A stretch of 64,000 nucleotides of DNA from an uncultured Alphaproteobacteria bacterium (GCA_902610255.1 CACLUX010000002.1:82899-146898); one strand, 5' to 3'. Positions 32,539-41,361 are shown, counted from the stretch's first letter. Notes: generated by a model from the letters alone, not told the origin. Numbers and translations: made by a program.

Positions 32539-32562
32539 AAAGTGTTCAAAATCAGGTGTTGA

Positions 32563-32590
32563 TTAATAGATAATTGTCTTTGAAAGTCAA
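32563..32590 (-). promoter_or_regulatory. Predicted promoter of the tRNA-Tyr/tRNA-Gly/tuf unit
   Basis: Minus strand TTGACT (32590-32585) and TATTAA (32568-32563), 16 bp apart. The start point would be near 32556, about 18 nt before mature tRNA-Tyr. It is the only good promoter seen ahead of the minus-strand ribosomal block, so it may drive far downstream genes as well as the tRNAs. Confidence 0.5.
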
Positions 32591-32624
32591 TAGACTTCCT
32601 TAATTTTTACTGTTATTTAAAACA

Positions 32625-33347
32625 ATGCTTATTTCAGGGGCTAATTCTTGCACTAATTGTATCATTCATAATCCTGATAAAATTATTGAAATTTTTATAA
32701 ATATTGAGAGACAATCAGATTTTGCAAAGTTGATAGAGCAGAATAAACTTAATAATAAGACAAAGTTACTAAAGAAAAACGATTTTAATAGACTTGGCAT
32801 TAAAAATGATAGATTTACCAGTGATATAGTTATACGAAGAGAAAAGTATAAACCATCCAATTTAGAGGAAATTATTATAAACACCAAAAAATCACTTATT
32901 ATTATCGCCGATCAGATTACAGACCAAAATAACCTTGGAAACATCATAAGAACGGCTCTGTTGATGGGAGCTGATGGTTTATTACTATCAGAGCATTCTT
33001 CGGCAGATATTAACGATGTTACGTCAATAACCTCGTCTGGAGCCGTTGAAGTGTTGAAATATCACGTTTCTAAAAATATTAACAGAACAATAGAAGTTCT
33101 AAAAAAATCTGGCTATTGGACTTATTCCCTCGATATGAGTGGTGAGGAAATAAATAGAGAATTTAATTTTGATAAAAAATCTGTCATCATTGTAGGAAAT
33201 GAAGGAAAAGGGATTAGAAGAAATATTTTAGCAAAGAGTGACTTTAAATTAAGCATCCCTCAAATAAATGTAGATGGTGTAGATAGTTATAATGCAGCAA
33301 ATTCTCTAGCAATAGCTGCATATCATTTCAAAATTAGTACTTTTTAA
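32625..33347 (+). CDS. rlmB: SpoU/TrmH-family rRNA 2'-O-methyltransferase (RlmB-like)
   Basis: AdoMet-dependent ribose methyltransferase with the trefoil-knot SPOUT fold. Motif 1 is DQITDQNNLGNIIRTA (asparagine and arginine of the active site), motif 2 IIVGNEGKGIRR, and motif 3 DSYNAANSLAIAAYHF. An N-terminal substrate-binding segment (about 1-75) resembles that of RlmB. The usual NVS of motif 3 is replaced by NAA. Length of 240 is normal. It is divergent from tRNA-Tyr and precedes tRNA-Thr. The family is sure, and G2251 of 23S rRNA is the likely target. Confidence 0.85.
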   Translation: MLISGANSCTNCIIHNPDKIIEIFINIERQSDFAKLIEQNKLNNKTKLLKKNDFNRLGIKNDRFTSDIVIRREKYKPSNLEEIIINTKKSLIIIADQITDQNNLGNIIRTALLMGADGLLLSEHSSADINDVTSITSSGAVEVLKYHVSKNINRTIEVLKKSGYWTYSLDMSGEEINREFNFDKKSVIIVGNEGKGIRRNILAKSDFKLSIPQINVDGVDSYNAANSLAIAAYHFKISTF

Positions 33348-33350
33348 ATA

Positions 33351-33378
33351 TTGTTTATTCTAGATTTTAATATAAATA
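33351..33378 (+). promoter_or_regulatory. Weak candidate promoter for tRNA-Thr
   Basis: TTGTTT (33351-33356) and TAAATA (33373-33378) with a 16-bp spacer, 10 bp upstream of tRNA-Thr and just after the rlmB stop. TATAAA at 33371 is another possible -10. The match is modest, so the tRNA could also be cut from rlmB read-through. Confidence 0.3.
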
Positions 33379-33388
33379 ATAACTCAAT

Positions 33389-33464
<76 letters not shown>

Positions 33465-33538
33465 TTCACTTTTGTTAGAAACAACCCTTGAATACATATA
33501 ATTGATTATTTTTAATACTTACATTAAGTTTATGATAT

Positions 33539-34066
33539 ATGGTTTCGGATATCGATCAATTTGGTAGAGATACCACAAAAAATAATAATTCAAGTTTTAA
33601 CGAAGAAAAGTCAAAGAAAATTTTAGACTCATTAGCTGAAATAAAAAATCAATTAGAAAATAAAGACTATAATCCAAATGTTGATGACTCATCACCAAGA
33701 ATAAGAGTCAGTAATTTGAAAAATAAATCTGATTTTGATGAACTGAAATTAAAAATTGAGTCTTTAGAAAAAAAAATTAATACCATTGATACATTCCTTA
33801 ACAATAAATCAAGTATCAAAGAAGTTCATGAGCCGACGTCTAAGAAACTTGATGGGGACTTAAGTATTTTTCATAAATTAGATAATCAATCATCAATACA
33901 ACAGAACAAATCATTACTAGTTCTTGATGATGAAGGTGATTTTAATAGATCAAATTTTAATTTATTTCGTTTTATTATGACAATAAATTTTCTAACAATA
34001 ATTCTTATAGGTTTAATTGTTTATATAAAAGATATACCGTTCAAAGATATAATAAGTATTTTTTAA
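33539..34066 (+). CDS. Unknown protein with coiled coil and one C-terminal membrane span
   Basis: I do not recognise this 175-residue protein. Its first 145 or so residues are charged and polar; SDFDELKLKIESLEKKINTI (about 62-81) looks like a coiled coil. Residues about 147-166 (MTINFLTIILIGLIVYI) form a single membrane span, leaving a short C-terminal tail. No signal peptide is seen, so the bulk is probably cytosolic and the protein is tail-anchored. The ATG at 33539 was chosen because the nearby ATG at 33532 runs into a stop. It converges with the formate dehydrogenase gene, one base apart. No function is proposed. Confidence 0.7.
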   Translation: MVSDIDQFGRDTTKNNNSSFNEEKSKKILDSLAEIKNQLENKDYNPNVDDSSPRIRVSNLKNKSDFDELKLKIESLEKKINTIDTFLNNKSSIKEVHEPTSKKLDGDLSIFHKLDNQSSIQQNKSLLVLDDEGDFNRSNFNLFRFIMTINFLTIILIGLIVYIKDIPFKDIISIF

Positions 34067-34067
34067 A

Positions 34068-36830
34068 TTAGTTGACTGAAGGTTGAATTTTTTCAACACT
34101 TGCTGCGCTAAACTTAAACTCAGGAATTTTACCAATTGGATCTAACTGAGGGTTTGTGAGCACGTTTGCAGCAGCCTCTGCAAAACAAAATGGCATGAAA
34201 ACCATACCTTCAGGAATTTCTCTGTCACTTCTGACCTTAATAGCCAGTGATCCTCTTTTTGTTTTAACTAAAACTTGATCTCCAGGATTAATTGTCATCC
34301 TTTTCATGTCCCACCTATTCATACTGACTATTGCTTCAGGTTCTATATGATCCAAAACATTTGCTCTTCTTGTCATAGAACCAGTGTGCCAATGTTCTAA
34401 TAATCTTCCTGTTGTCAATATCATCGGAAAGTCGTCATCTGGTAGTTCCGCTGGTGGTATTAATTTAGCAGGTACTATTTTTCCTCTTCCATTTGCGGTA
34501 GGAAAATTTTCATTGAATATAATCTCATTTCCAGGTTTGTTTGGATCATCACATGGGTATGTAACAGAGTTTTCGTTTTCTAGTCTTTCATAAGTAATAT
34601 TTTTTAGAGAAGGCATTACTTGTGCCATCTCACTGAAAATATCTCTTGGATGTAAATAACTCCAATCTAAACCCATACCTTGGGCTATGGCTTGAGTAAT
34701 CCACCAATCTTGTCTCGCTGAACCAGGAGGTGGAACTGCTTGACGACCTAATTGAACTTGTCTGTTAGTATTTGTATAAGTTCCAGTTTTTTCAGCATGG
34801 GCTGATGAAGGTAAGATTACATCTGCATGCCAGGCAGTTTCAGTCATGAAAATATCTTGAACAACTAAATGTTCTAATTTAGCTAATGCTGCTCTCGCAT
34901 GATTTTGATCAGGATCTGACATTGCAGGGTTTTCGCCCATAATATACATACCTTTAATTTCATCTTCTAAAATTTTGTTAATAACTTCAACGACAGTTAA
35001 ACCTTTTTTATCATCAAGACCTGTCTTCCAAAAATTTTCATATTTTTGATGGATACTCCCATCTTCAACTGACTGGTAATCAGGAAAGACCATTGGAATT
35101 AATCCGGCATCAGATGCACCTTGAACATTATTTTGTCCTCTCAGAGGGTGTAAACCTGTGCCTTCTCTTCCAATCTGTCCTGTGGTTAAAGCCAAAGCAA
35201 TTAGGCATCTAGCATTGTCTGTTCCATGCACATGTTGAGATACTCCCATTCCCCAAAAGATAATGGATCTCTCTGATTTAGCATAAAGTCTGGCAACTTC
35301 TCGTAACTCTTGAGCTTTGATGCCACAAATAGCTTCCATTTTTTCAGGTGAAAAATCTTTTATCTCTTCTTGTAATTTTTCGAAGCCCTCTGTTTGTCCT
35401 TGAATATATTGTTCATCATAAAGTTTCTCTTCAACAATGGTAAATAAAAGCGCGTTGAGCATTGCAACATCAGTGCCCGCTTTAAATTGCAAGTTATATG
35501 TGGCATGTTTTGTTAATCCTTGTTTTCTTGGATCCATAACAACTAACTTGGATCCTCTTTTTGCTGCGCGTTTTAGATATGTTGCTGCAACCGGATGGTT
35601 TTCAGTAGGCCTTGCACCTATAACAATGACACAGTCAGCATCAGATGCTGACATAAAAGGAGCTGATACAGCTCCAGAGTTTACACATTCCATGAGTGCT
35701 GCAACAGAGGATGCGTGACATAATCTAGTACAATGATCAACGTTATTTGAACCAAAACCAACTCTTACCAATTTTTGAAATAAGTAAGCTTCCTCATTAG
35801 AGCACTTAGCTGAACCAAAACCTGCTAAACTTTTTGGTCCGTGATCATCTTTTAAATTTAAAAGACCAGATGAAGCTCTTTCAATTGCGTCTTCCCAAGT
35901 AGTCTCTTCAAAATAATCATAGATATCAGCATCTTTAATCTCAAGATTTGGATCTTTTTCAACACCAGGTTTTCTAACTAAAGGTTTAGTAAGCCTTCCA
36001 TCATGATTGATATAATCAAAACCAAATCTACCCTTTACACATAATCTATTTTCATTGGCAGGTCCATTTTTACCATCAACGTACAATATTTTATCGTCTT
36101 TTACGTGTACTTCAGTTTGACATCCTACACCACAATAAGGACAAACACTCTCTACTACTTTATCTGAATAGGACTCTCTTTTCCCCTCATTATCTACTAA
36201 GGAGGACTCCATTAATGCTCCTGTTGGACAAGCTTGGACACATTCTCCACAAGCAACACAAGTGCTATTACCCATTGGGTCATCTAAATCAAATATTACC
36301 TTCGCTGTTGATCCTCTGTAGGCCATTCCGATTACGTCGTTTACTTGTACTTCACGGCAAGCTCTAACACATAAATTACAATTTATACATGCATCTAAAT
36401 TAACACTCATCGCTTTATGAGATCTGTCTAACTCTATTTTATCTTTACTTGGGAAACGACTATCACTAACACCTAATTTTTCAGACCAATTCCAAAACTT
36501 TGACTCAGGGTCAGGAGAATTATTTTTTTCTGGTTGATCAGACACAAGAAGTTCAAAAACCATAGAACGAGATTTTTCTGATCTAGTGGAGTTAACTGTA
36601 ACTTCCATGCCCTCAGTAGGTTTACGAATACACGACGCTGCAAGAGTTCTCTCCCCTTTAATTTCAACCATACAGGCTCTACAATTTCCATCTGCACGGT
36701 AACCTGGCTCAGGTGAGTAACAGAGATGAGGGATATCAATATTATTTTTTTTTGCGACATCCCAAATCGACTCATCTTTGTTGGCTATATATTCATTACC
36801 GTCAATTTTAAATTTAATATTATCTGACAT
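34068..36830 (-). CDS. fdsA: NAD-dependent formate dehydrogenase, catalytic (alpha) subunit
   Basis: Oxidises formate to CO2 at a bis-MGD molybdenum or tungsten centre and passes electrons through iron-sulfur clusters to the partner subunit. Visible in 920 residues: a [2Fe-2S] ferredoxin-like domain (Cys37, 50, 53, 67); two [4Fe-4S] sites (CINCNLC near 148 and CVACGECVQACP near 191); the CPYCGVGC site (230-237); and VDHCTRLCH, where Cys367 is the likely metal ligand (not selenocysteine). The C-terminal molydopterin dinucleotide domain ends the protein. It shares one base with the partner gene. The two-subunit layout resembles Methylobacterium FDH1, so tungsten remains possible. Confidence 0.95.
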   Translation of the reverse strand: MSDNIKFKIDGNEYIANKDESIWDVAKKNNIDIPHLCYSPEPGYRADGNCRACMVEIKGERTLAASCIRKPTEGMEVTVNSTRSEKSRSMVFELLVSDQPEKNNSPDPESKFWNWSEKLGVSDSRFPSKDKIELDRSHKAMSVNLDACINCNLCVRACREVQVNDVIGMAYRGSTAKVIFDLDDPMGNSTCVACGECVQACPTGALMESSLVDNEGKRESYSDKVVESVCPYCGVGCQTEVHVKDDKILYVDGKNGPANENRLCVKGRFGFDYINHDGRLTKPLVRKPGVEKDPNLEIKDADIYDYFEETTWEDAIERASSGLLNLKDDHGPKSLAGFGSAKCSNEEAYLFQKLVRVGFGSNNVDHCTRLCHASSVAALMECVNSGAVSAPFMSASDADCVIVIGARPTENHPVAATYLKRAAKRGSKLVVMDPRKQGLTKHATYNLQFKAGTDVAMLNALLFTIVEEKLYDEQYIQGQTEGFEKLQEEIKDFSPEKMEAICGIKAQELREVARLYAKSERSIIFWGMGVSQHVHGTDNARCLIALALTTGQIGREGTGLHPLRGQNNVQGASDAGLIPMVFPDYQSVEDGSIHQKYENFWKTGLDDKKGLTVVEVINKILEDEIKGMYIMGENPAMSDPDQNHARAALAKLEHLVVQDIFMTETAWHADVILPSSAHAEKTGTYTNTNRQVQLGRQAVPPPGSARQDWWITQAIAQGMGLDWSYLHPRDIFSEMAQVMPSLKNITYERLENENSVTYPCDDPNKPGNEIIFNENFPTANGRGKIVPAKLIPPAELPDDDFPMILTTGRLLEHWHTGSMTRRANVLDHIEPEAIVSMNRWDMKRMTINPGDQVLVKTKRGSLAIKVRSDREIPEGMVFMPFCFAEAAANVLTNPQLDPIGKIPEFKFSAASVEKIQPSVN

Positions 36831-38527
36831 TAGTTGGTTACCTCCTCAGGGAAGTGTTTAATAACAGAAAGCATTGGATTTGGGGCAGCTTGTCCTAAAC
36901 CACATATAGAGGCGTCCATCATTGCCGATGATAATTCTTTTAAAAGGTCTACATCCCAAGAAGATTGGTTCATAAGTTTAAGAGCTTTTTCAGTTCCATT
37001 TCTGCAAGGAGTACATTGACCACAACTTTCATCATGAAAAAAGAACATTAAATTTTTTGCTATATCTTTCATGTTATCTTTGTCAGATAAAACGACTACA
37101 GCAGCTGAACCAATAAAACATCCATGCTCTTGTAGTGTGTCAAAATCAAGGGGAATATTATCTAATTTTGCAGGAAGTATTCCTCCAGAGGCTCCTCCAG
37201 GTAAGTATGCTTTAAATGTATGTCCCTCTTGTATACCACCACAATATTCGTCAATAAGTTGTTTTATTGTGATCCCTGCTGGAGCGAGCTTTACTCCTGG
37301 GTTTTTTACTCTTCCCGATACGGAGAACGTTCTTAGACCTTTTCTACCATTGAGACCATGACTACTGAACCAGACAGCACCTTTTTCCAAAATCTCTCTT
37401 ACCCAAAAAACTGTTTCGACATTGTGAATTAGTGTTGGTCTACCGAACAGTCCCACTTGAGATGGGAATGGAGGTTTATGTCTTGGTAAGCCTCTTTTAC
37501 CCTCTAAACTTTCTAACATTGATGACTCTTCACCACAAATGTAAGCACCAGCACCTCTTCTAAAATGAATTCTTGTTTTAATATTTAAATTTTTATCTTC
37601 TAAAATTTTAATTTCTTTCTTTAAAAACTTTATTACGTCAGGGTACTCATCTCGCATGTATATATATACATCTGTTGCTTCAACTACCCATGCAGCTATT
37701 AACATTCCCTCAAGGAATCTATGAGGATCCCTCGTAAGATAGTGATGGTCTTTAAATGTTCCTGGTTCACCCTCATCACCATTAATTGCCATTAATCTAG
37801 GTTTATTTTCTGCTCTAACAAATCTCCATTTTCTGCCAGTTGGAAATCCTGCACCACCAAGACCTCTCAAACCTGATTGCTCCATTTCTTCTATGAGCTT
37901 CATAGGGTCTTTTTTATTCTCAATACAATCTTTTAGAATTTTATATCCACCATTTTTTACATAAGCGTCATAGCTAATGTAATTTGGTATAACTGGTTTT
38001 GTATCTTGCTCCTCTAAGGCTTTTTGAACTACTCTTACATCTGCGTTTACAAAATGTTTTTTTCCTACTTCAACCACTGGTGCTTGGTGACACCTTCCCA
38101 TACAAGGCGCTCTAACTACTCTCACATTAGAAGATACATTGTCACTTAAATTTTTTTCTAAAGTTTTGCATCCGTTCATCTCACATGTAATACCATCACA
38201 AACTCTAATTGTTGTTTCAGGTGGGCTGATATCATCCTCTTTATAAATATCAAAGTGAGCATAGAATGATGCTGTTTCGTAAATTTCAGTTAAAGGTAAA
38301 TTTGTTAATTCGGACAATGCTGTTAAATGTCTTGGTTTTAGACATTTATACTGATCTTGAATTAAGTGAAGACTTTCGATAAGCATATCCCTTTGTCTAA
38401 AATATTCATTAGGTATAAGATTTTTAAGATCATCAATTGACTGGTCATCACTTTGGCGACCTTTGTTGAATTCTAATGCTTTTCTTCTACCAGAACCTGG
38501 ATGAATCTTACTTTGTGAGTCTTTCAT
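36830..38527 (-). CDS. fdsB: Formate dehydrogenase NADH-side subunit, NuoE-NuoF fusion
   Basis: Takes electrons from the alpha subunit and reduces NAD+. Residues about 30-175 form a NuoE/FdsG-like thioredoxin-fold [2Fe-2S] domain (CDGITCEMNGC, then CMGRC). Residues about 195-565 form the NuoF/FdsB-like part: GLGGAGFPTGRKW, GDEGEPGTFKDHHYL for FMN and NAD, GAGAYICGEESSMLES, and the [4Fe-4S] motif SCGQCTPCRNG with a later cysteine in ASICGLGQ. At 565 residues it is close to Fdh1B of Methylobacterium, also such a fusion. It lies downstream of lysR with a likely promoter and operator between them. Confidence 0.93.
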   Translation of the reverse strand: MKDSQSKIHPGSGRRKALEFNKGRQSDDQSIDDLKNLIPNEYFRQRDMLIESLHLIQDQYKCLKPRHLTALSELTNLPLTEIYETASFYAHFDIYKEDDISPPETTIRVCDGITCEMNGCKTLEKNLSDNVSSNVRVVRAPCMGRCHQAPVVEVGKKHFVNADVRVVQKALEEQDTKPVIPNYISYDAYVKNGGYKILKDCIENKKDPMKLIEEMEQSGLRGLGGAGFPTGRKWRFVRAENKPRLMAINGDEGEPGTFKDHHYLTRDPHRFLEGMLIAAWVVEATDVYIYMRDEYPDVIKFLKKEIKILEDKNLNIKTRIHFRRGAGAYICGEESSMLESLEGKRGLPRHKPPFPSQVGLFGRPTLIHNVETVFWVREILEKGAVWFSSHGLNGRKGLRTFSVSGRVKNPGVKLAPAGITIKQLIDEYCGGIQEGHTFKAYLPGGASGGILPAKLDNIPLDFDTLQEHGCFIGSAAVVVLSDKDNMKDIAKNLMFFFHDESCGQCTPCRNGTEKALKLMNQSSWDVDLLKELSSAMMDASICGLGQAAPNPMLSVIKHFPEEVTN

Positions 38528-38534
38528 TTGATAT

Positions 38535-38562
38535 AATTTAGTAATTTTTTATTAAGTTTCAA
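38535..38562 (-). promoter_or_regulatory. Predicted promoter of the formate dehydrogenase operon
   Basis: Minus strand TTGAAA (38562-38557) and TAAATT (38540-38535), 16 bp apart. The start point would fall about 7 nt after the -10, next to the ATG at 38527, so the mRNA would be leaderless or nearly so. The -10 is weak, fitting a promoter that needs an activator, and the inverted repeat lies immediately upstream. Confidence 0.4.
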
Positions 38563-38599
38563 TTATCAATAAGTAATTAATTGATAAGTATTACTTATT
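38563..38599. promoter_or_regulatory. Nested inverted repeats, likely LysR-type operator
   Basis: Two overlapping perfect inverted repeats: TTATCAAT (38563-38570) with ATTGATAA (38580-38587), and AATAAGTAAT (38568-38577) with ATTACTTATT (38590-38599). The outer one overlaps the lysR stop codon. They end exactly where the -35 of the formate dehydrogenase promoter begins. Interrupted A/T-rich dyads next to the -35 are the usual target of LysR-type activators, and a lysR gene is adjacent. Being A/T-rich, chance cannot be excluded. Confidence 0.5.
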
Positions 38600-39472
38600 A
38601 AAACTTTTTAAGAATTTTAAAAAGTTATTTTTAATAGGTGATGGGCGATTATCATCAATATGAACTATACCTACCTTATGAGATATTTCTGGAGAAATTA
38701 ATTGAATAAAATTTGTATTCTCATCGTAGTTAAATGACTGAGTAAATATATATGGCATAATTGTTGAAAATTCTGAACTATTTACGTGAGAGTAAATATG
38801 AGTCATAGAGTTTGACTCAATTAAAACTCGTGGATTAATATTATTCTCTTTAAAAACAGCATCTAATATTCTTCTAAATTGATTTTCTTTAGAAATTAAA
38901 CATAGATCTAAATTACCAATTTCTTGCCATTTTAATTTCTTTTTATTTTTTAAATTCTTTTTTTTAGTAATGAGAAAATATGTTTCTTTGTATAAAGGTA
39001 TCTTCTCAACTCCTAATATTGGTTCATTTTCTAAATAACTTATCCCTAAATCTAATTTGAAATCATGAAGATTTTTATCAATTTCATTAGAAGACATAGA
39101 AATTACTTGCAATTTGACATTTGTAAATTTTTTAACAAAACTATTTAATAAAAAAGAAACTTCTAATAAAGCAGTAGGAATAACACCTATTCTTAAATTT
39201 CCAGTTAAATTGTTTTTTAACTCGGAGCTTAACTGTTTGATATTAGTGTACTCTTTGACAATATTTTTAAATCGTTCCTTTAAAATTTCACCCTCAGAGG
39301 TTAATCCAATATAGTTCTTTCCTCTTTTTACTAATCTTACCCCTATTTCATTTTCTAAAGCCTTTAGCTTCATAGATAAAGCAGGTTGTGATATTTTTAA
39401 TTTTTCTGCCGCTCTATTGAAATGTTTTTCACTATCTAGAGCTAAAATAATTTCTAAATTCTTTATTTCCAT
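38591..39472 (-). CDS. LysR-family transcriptional regulator
   Basis: DNA-binding regulator of 293 residues. The N-terminal winged helix-turn-helix (about 1-60) reads HFNRAAEKLKISQPALSMK and KALENEIGVRLVKRGKNYIG, and the rest is a two-lobed effector-binding domain (about 90-290). It lies directly upstream of, and in the same direction as, the formate dehydrogenase genes and is divergent from tusA with only 27 bp between starts. The likely role, from position, is formate- or metal-dependent control of formate dehydrogenase; the effector is unknown. Confidence 0.9.
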   Translation of the reverse strand: MEIKNLEIILALDSEKHFNRAAEKLKISQPALSMKLKALENEIGVRLVKRGKNYIGLTSEGEILKERFKNIVKEYTNIKQLSSELKNNLTGNLRIGVIPTALLEVSFLLNSFVKKFTNVKLQVISMSSNEIDKNLHDFKLDLGISYLENEPILGVEKIPLYKETYFLITKKKNLKNKKKLKWQEIGNLDLCLISKENQFRRILDAVFKENNINPRVLIESNSMTHIYSHVNSSEFSTIMPYIFTQSFNYDENTNFIQLISPEISHKVGIVHIDDNRPSPIKNNFLKFLKSFNK

Positions 39473-39499
39473 GTATTTTTAAAATAAATATATATGTAA

Positions 39500-39721
39500 A
39501 TGGATTATTATCTAGATACTAAAGGCTTTGAATGCCCTATACCCGTATTAAAAGCTGAAAAATTTATAAAAAAATTGAAAAAAAATGATGTTCTAACAAT
39601 AGAAAGTGATGATCCATTATCACAATTTGACTTTAAAAATTTTTGTGAAGAAAAAAAATTTGAGATCATTTCACTAAAAAAAAAGGGGAATTTAGTAAAT
39701 ATAAAATTTAAAATTCAATAA
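39500..39721 (+). CDS. tusA: TusA-family sulfur carrier protein
   Basis: Small cytosolic persulfide carrier of 73 residues. The motif GFECPIPVLKAEKFIKKL has the conserved CPxP with the carrier cysteine (Cys12). Length matches TusA/SirA-like proteins. It stands alone on the plus strand inside a molybdoenzyme cluster, overlapping the end of moeA by 14 bp. In other bacteria TusA also affects molybdenum cofactor maturation, so it may supply sulfur to FdhD here (inference). Confidence 0.9.
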   Translation: MDYYLDTKGFECPIPVLKAEKFIKKLKKNDVLTIESDDPLSQFDFKNFCEEKKFEIISLKKKGNLVNIKFKIQ

Positions 39722-40886
39722 AACTAATTTTTTCACCTTTTTTAATTTTATCTTTTCCTTCTGGGACAAAAGCTAACCCATCTGCTTCAGAGAGAGAAAT
39801 TAGTTTAGCTGAGCCTTTTGAATTATGAGTATAAAGTATATTTTTAGAAAATTTCACACGATAAAATTTTGTTATATTTGATTTTTTATTTTCTGAAAAT
39901 CCAGATTTGTAAGATTTGGTAATGCTAGAATTATCTCTGCGAGAAGGATCTATAAATAAACTTACTAAAAAAAATAAATTAGTAAAAACAGCCAATGGAT
40001 TTCCAGGCAGTGAAAAATAATAATTGGATTTTAATTTTGAAAAAATTATAGGTCGACCTGGTTGAATTCTTACGTATTTAAAAAGAAGTTCAGTATTTTG
40101 ACTTAGAAAAGAAGATATGTAGTCTTTAGAGCTAAATGAGGAGCCTCCCGAACTTATAATAATGTCAAATTTATTTTGATTTTTTTTATAAAATTTATCA
40201 ACTTTTAGTTCATCATCTTTTATGACACCTAAATCATGAACTTTTACGTTAAATTTACTCAAAAAATGAATTATTTGGTATTTGTTTGAGTCATATACTT
40301 GATGATCTTTTATTTTTTTGCCAGATTTTATTAATTCATTTCCTGAGGATACGACAGCAACTCTCAAAGTTTTATATACCCATAAATTTGTAATCCCTAC
40401 TGATGAAAGTAATGCAATTTTTATAAAATCAATTTTTTCATTTTTTTTAATCAATATTTTATTTTTTTTTAAATCCTCACCTTTTTTTTTTATGTCTTTA
40501 TTAGATATTTTTGAATGTTGGACTAATAGATTTTTGCCCTCAATTTTTGCATTTTCTAATGAAATAAAATTTTTAAAGTTTTGTGGAATAATAGCTCCTG
40601 TATTAATTTTATAGGCTAAATTGCGATTTAATTTTTTATGTGAGTGTCCGGCATTTAGAAGCTTATTAGATATAGGTAAAGTATTTAGATTTTTATTGGA
40701 AACAATATAACCATCTAATCCTGCAGTGTTTTGTAGGGGTAAGTCAATTGGTGAAGTAATTGTTCTTGATACCACTGCATTATGGGCATTCTTTAACTCA
40801 ATCTTAGAATCTTGAAATAACCTCTTTTTTTCTCGAATAATAATTTTTTGCGCAAGTTTGAAAGAAATTAGTTTAGGAATTTTCAT
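39708..40886 (-). CDS. moeA: Molybdopterin molybdenumtransferase MoeA
   Basis: Inserts the metal into adenylylated molybdopterin. LPLQNTAGLDGYIVS (usually DVSAMDGYA) is the N-terminal motif, SGGSSFSSKDYISSF the MoCF-domain region, RIQPGRPIIFSKL and FSLPGNPLAVF (PGNP) follow, and a C-terminal domain IV closes the protein. I chose the ATG at 40886 (MKIPKLISFKLA); an upstream TTG would add six codons. Length of 392 is normal. It overlaps the mobB stop and converges with tusA. Confidence 0.93.
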   Translation of the reverse strand: MKIPKLISFKLAQKIIIREKKRLFQDSKIELKNAHNAVVSRTITSPIDLPLQNTAGLDGYIVSNKNLNTLPISNKLLNAGHSHKKLNRNLAYKINTGAIIPQNFKNFISLENAKIEGKNLLVQHSKISNKDIKKKGEDLKKNKILIKKNEKIDFIKIALLSSVGITNLWVYKTLRVAVVSSGNELIKSGKKIKDHQVYDSNKYQIIHFLSKFNVKVHDLGVIKDDELKVDKFYKKNQNKFDIIISSGGSSFSSKDYISSFLSQNTELLFKYVRIQPGRPIIFSKLKSNYYFSLPGNPLAVFTNLFFLVSLFIDPSRRDNSSITKSYKSGFSENKKSNITKFYRVKFSKNILYTHNSKGSAKLISLSEADGLAFVPEGKDKIKKGEKISFIEF

Positions 40887-41361
40887 AATATATTTTAGAG
40901 GCAATTTTTTCTATCTGACTGTGAGTAAAGGTCTGAATTGGGTGATCGATATTATCGTCTGTAACGATATATTTAACATTATTTATAGATTTATAGAGAT
41001 AGTCTTTGTTATTTTTTTGTAAGCTTACTTCTAACTTTATCAAATCATCAAATCTCTTAAATCCTTCAAAAATTAGCAAATCACAATCTTTGTTAATTTC
41101 TACCAGACGTTCTAAATTAATATCTGACTCAGCTTTCTCTTCTATGAATGCAAGTCTTTTATCTGATACTAGTGTTGTTTTATATGCTCCGGATTTTCTA
41201 ATTTTATAGCTATCTGTATTAGGATGATCAATGTCAAAAGAATGGTGAGCATGTTTTACCACACCAACTTTTATTTTATTTTCTTTAAAAAATTTTACTA
41301 AATTACTTACTAAAGTAGTTTTGCCACTATTTTTCCATCCAATAACAGCTATTGTTTTCAC
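40873..41361 (-). CDS. mobB: Molybdopterin-guanine dinucleotide biosynthesis adapter MobB
   Basis: GTP-binding helper for attaching GMP to molybdopterin. The P-loop GWKNSGKTTLV lies at the very N-terminus and GVVKHAHHSFDIDHPNTDS carries the conserved histidine/aspartate segment. I chose a GTG start at 41361 (MKTIAVIGWKNSGKTT), the family's usual start; a TTG six codons upstream is possible, and the only nearby ATG is out of frame. It overlaps moeA and is divergent from fdhD. Length is about 162. Confidence 0.92.
   Translation of the reverse strand: MKTIAVIGWKNSGKTTLVSNLVKFFKENKIKVGVVKHAHHSFDIDHPNTDSYKIRKSGAYKTTLVSDKRLAFIEEKAESDINLERLVEINKDCDLLIFEGFKRFDDLIKLEVSLQKNNKDYLYKSINNVKYIVTDDNIDHPIQTFTHSQIEKIASKIYYENS

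Noticed and set aside
35437..35718. Plus-strand open frames inside rpoC, rpoB, fusA and the formate dehydrogenase genes
   Set aside because: Reverse-strand shadows of long, well-conserved genes, without family motifs or ribosome-binding sites.
35720..35740. Possible selenocysteine at the formate dehydrogenase metal ligand
   Set aside because: The codon in VDHCTRLCH is a plain cysteine codon, not TGA, so no selenocysteine is needed.
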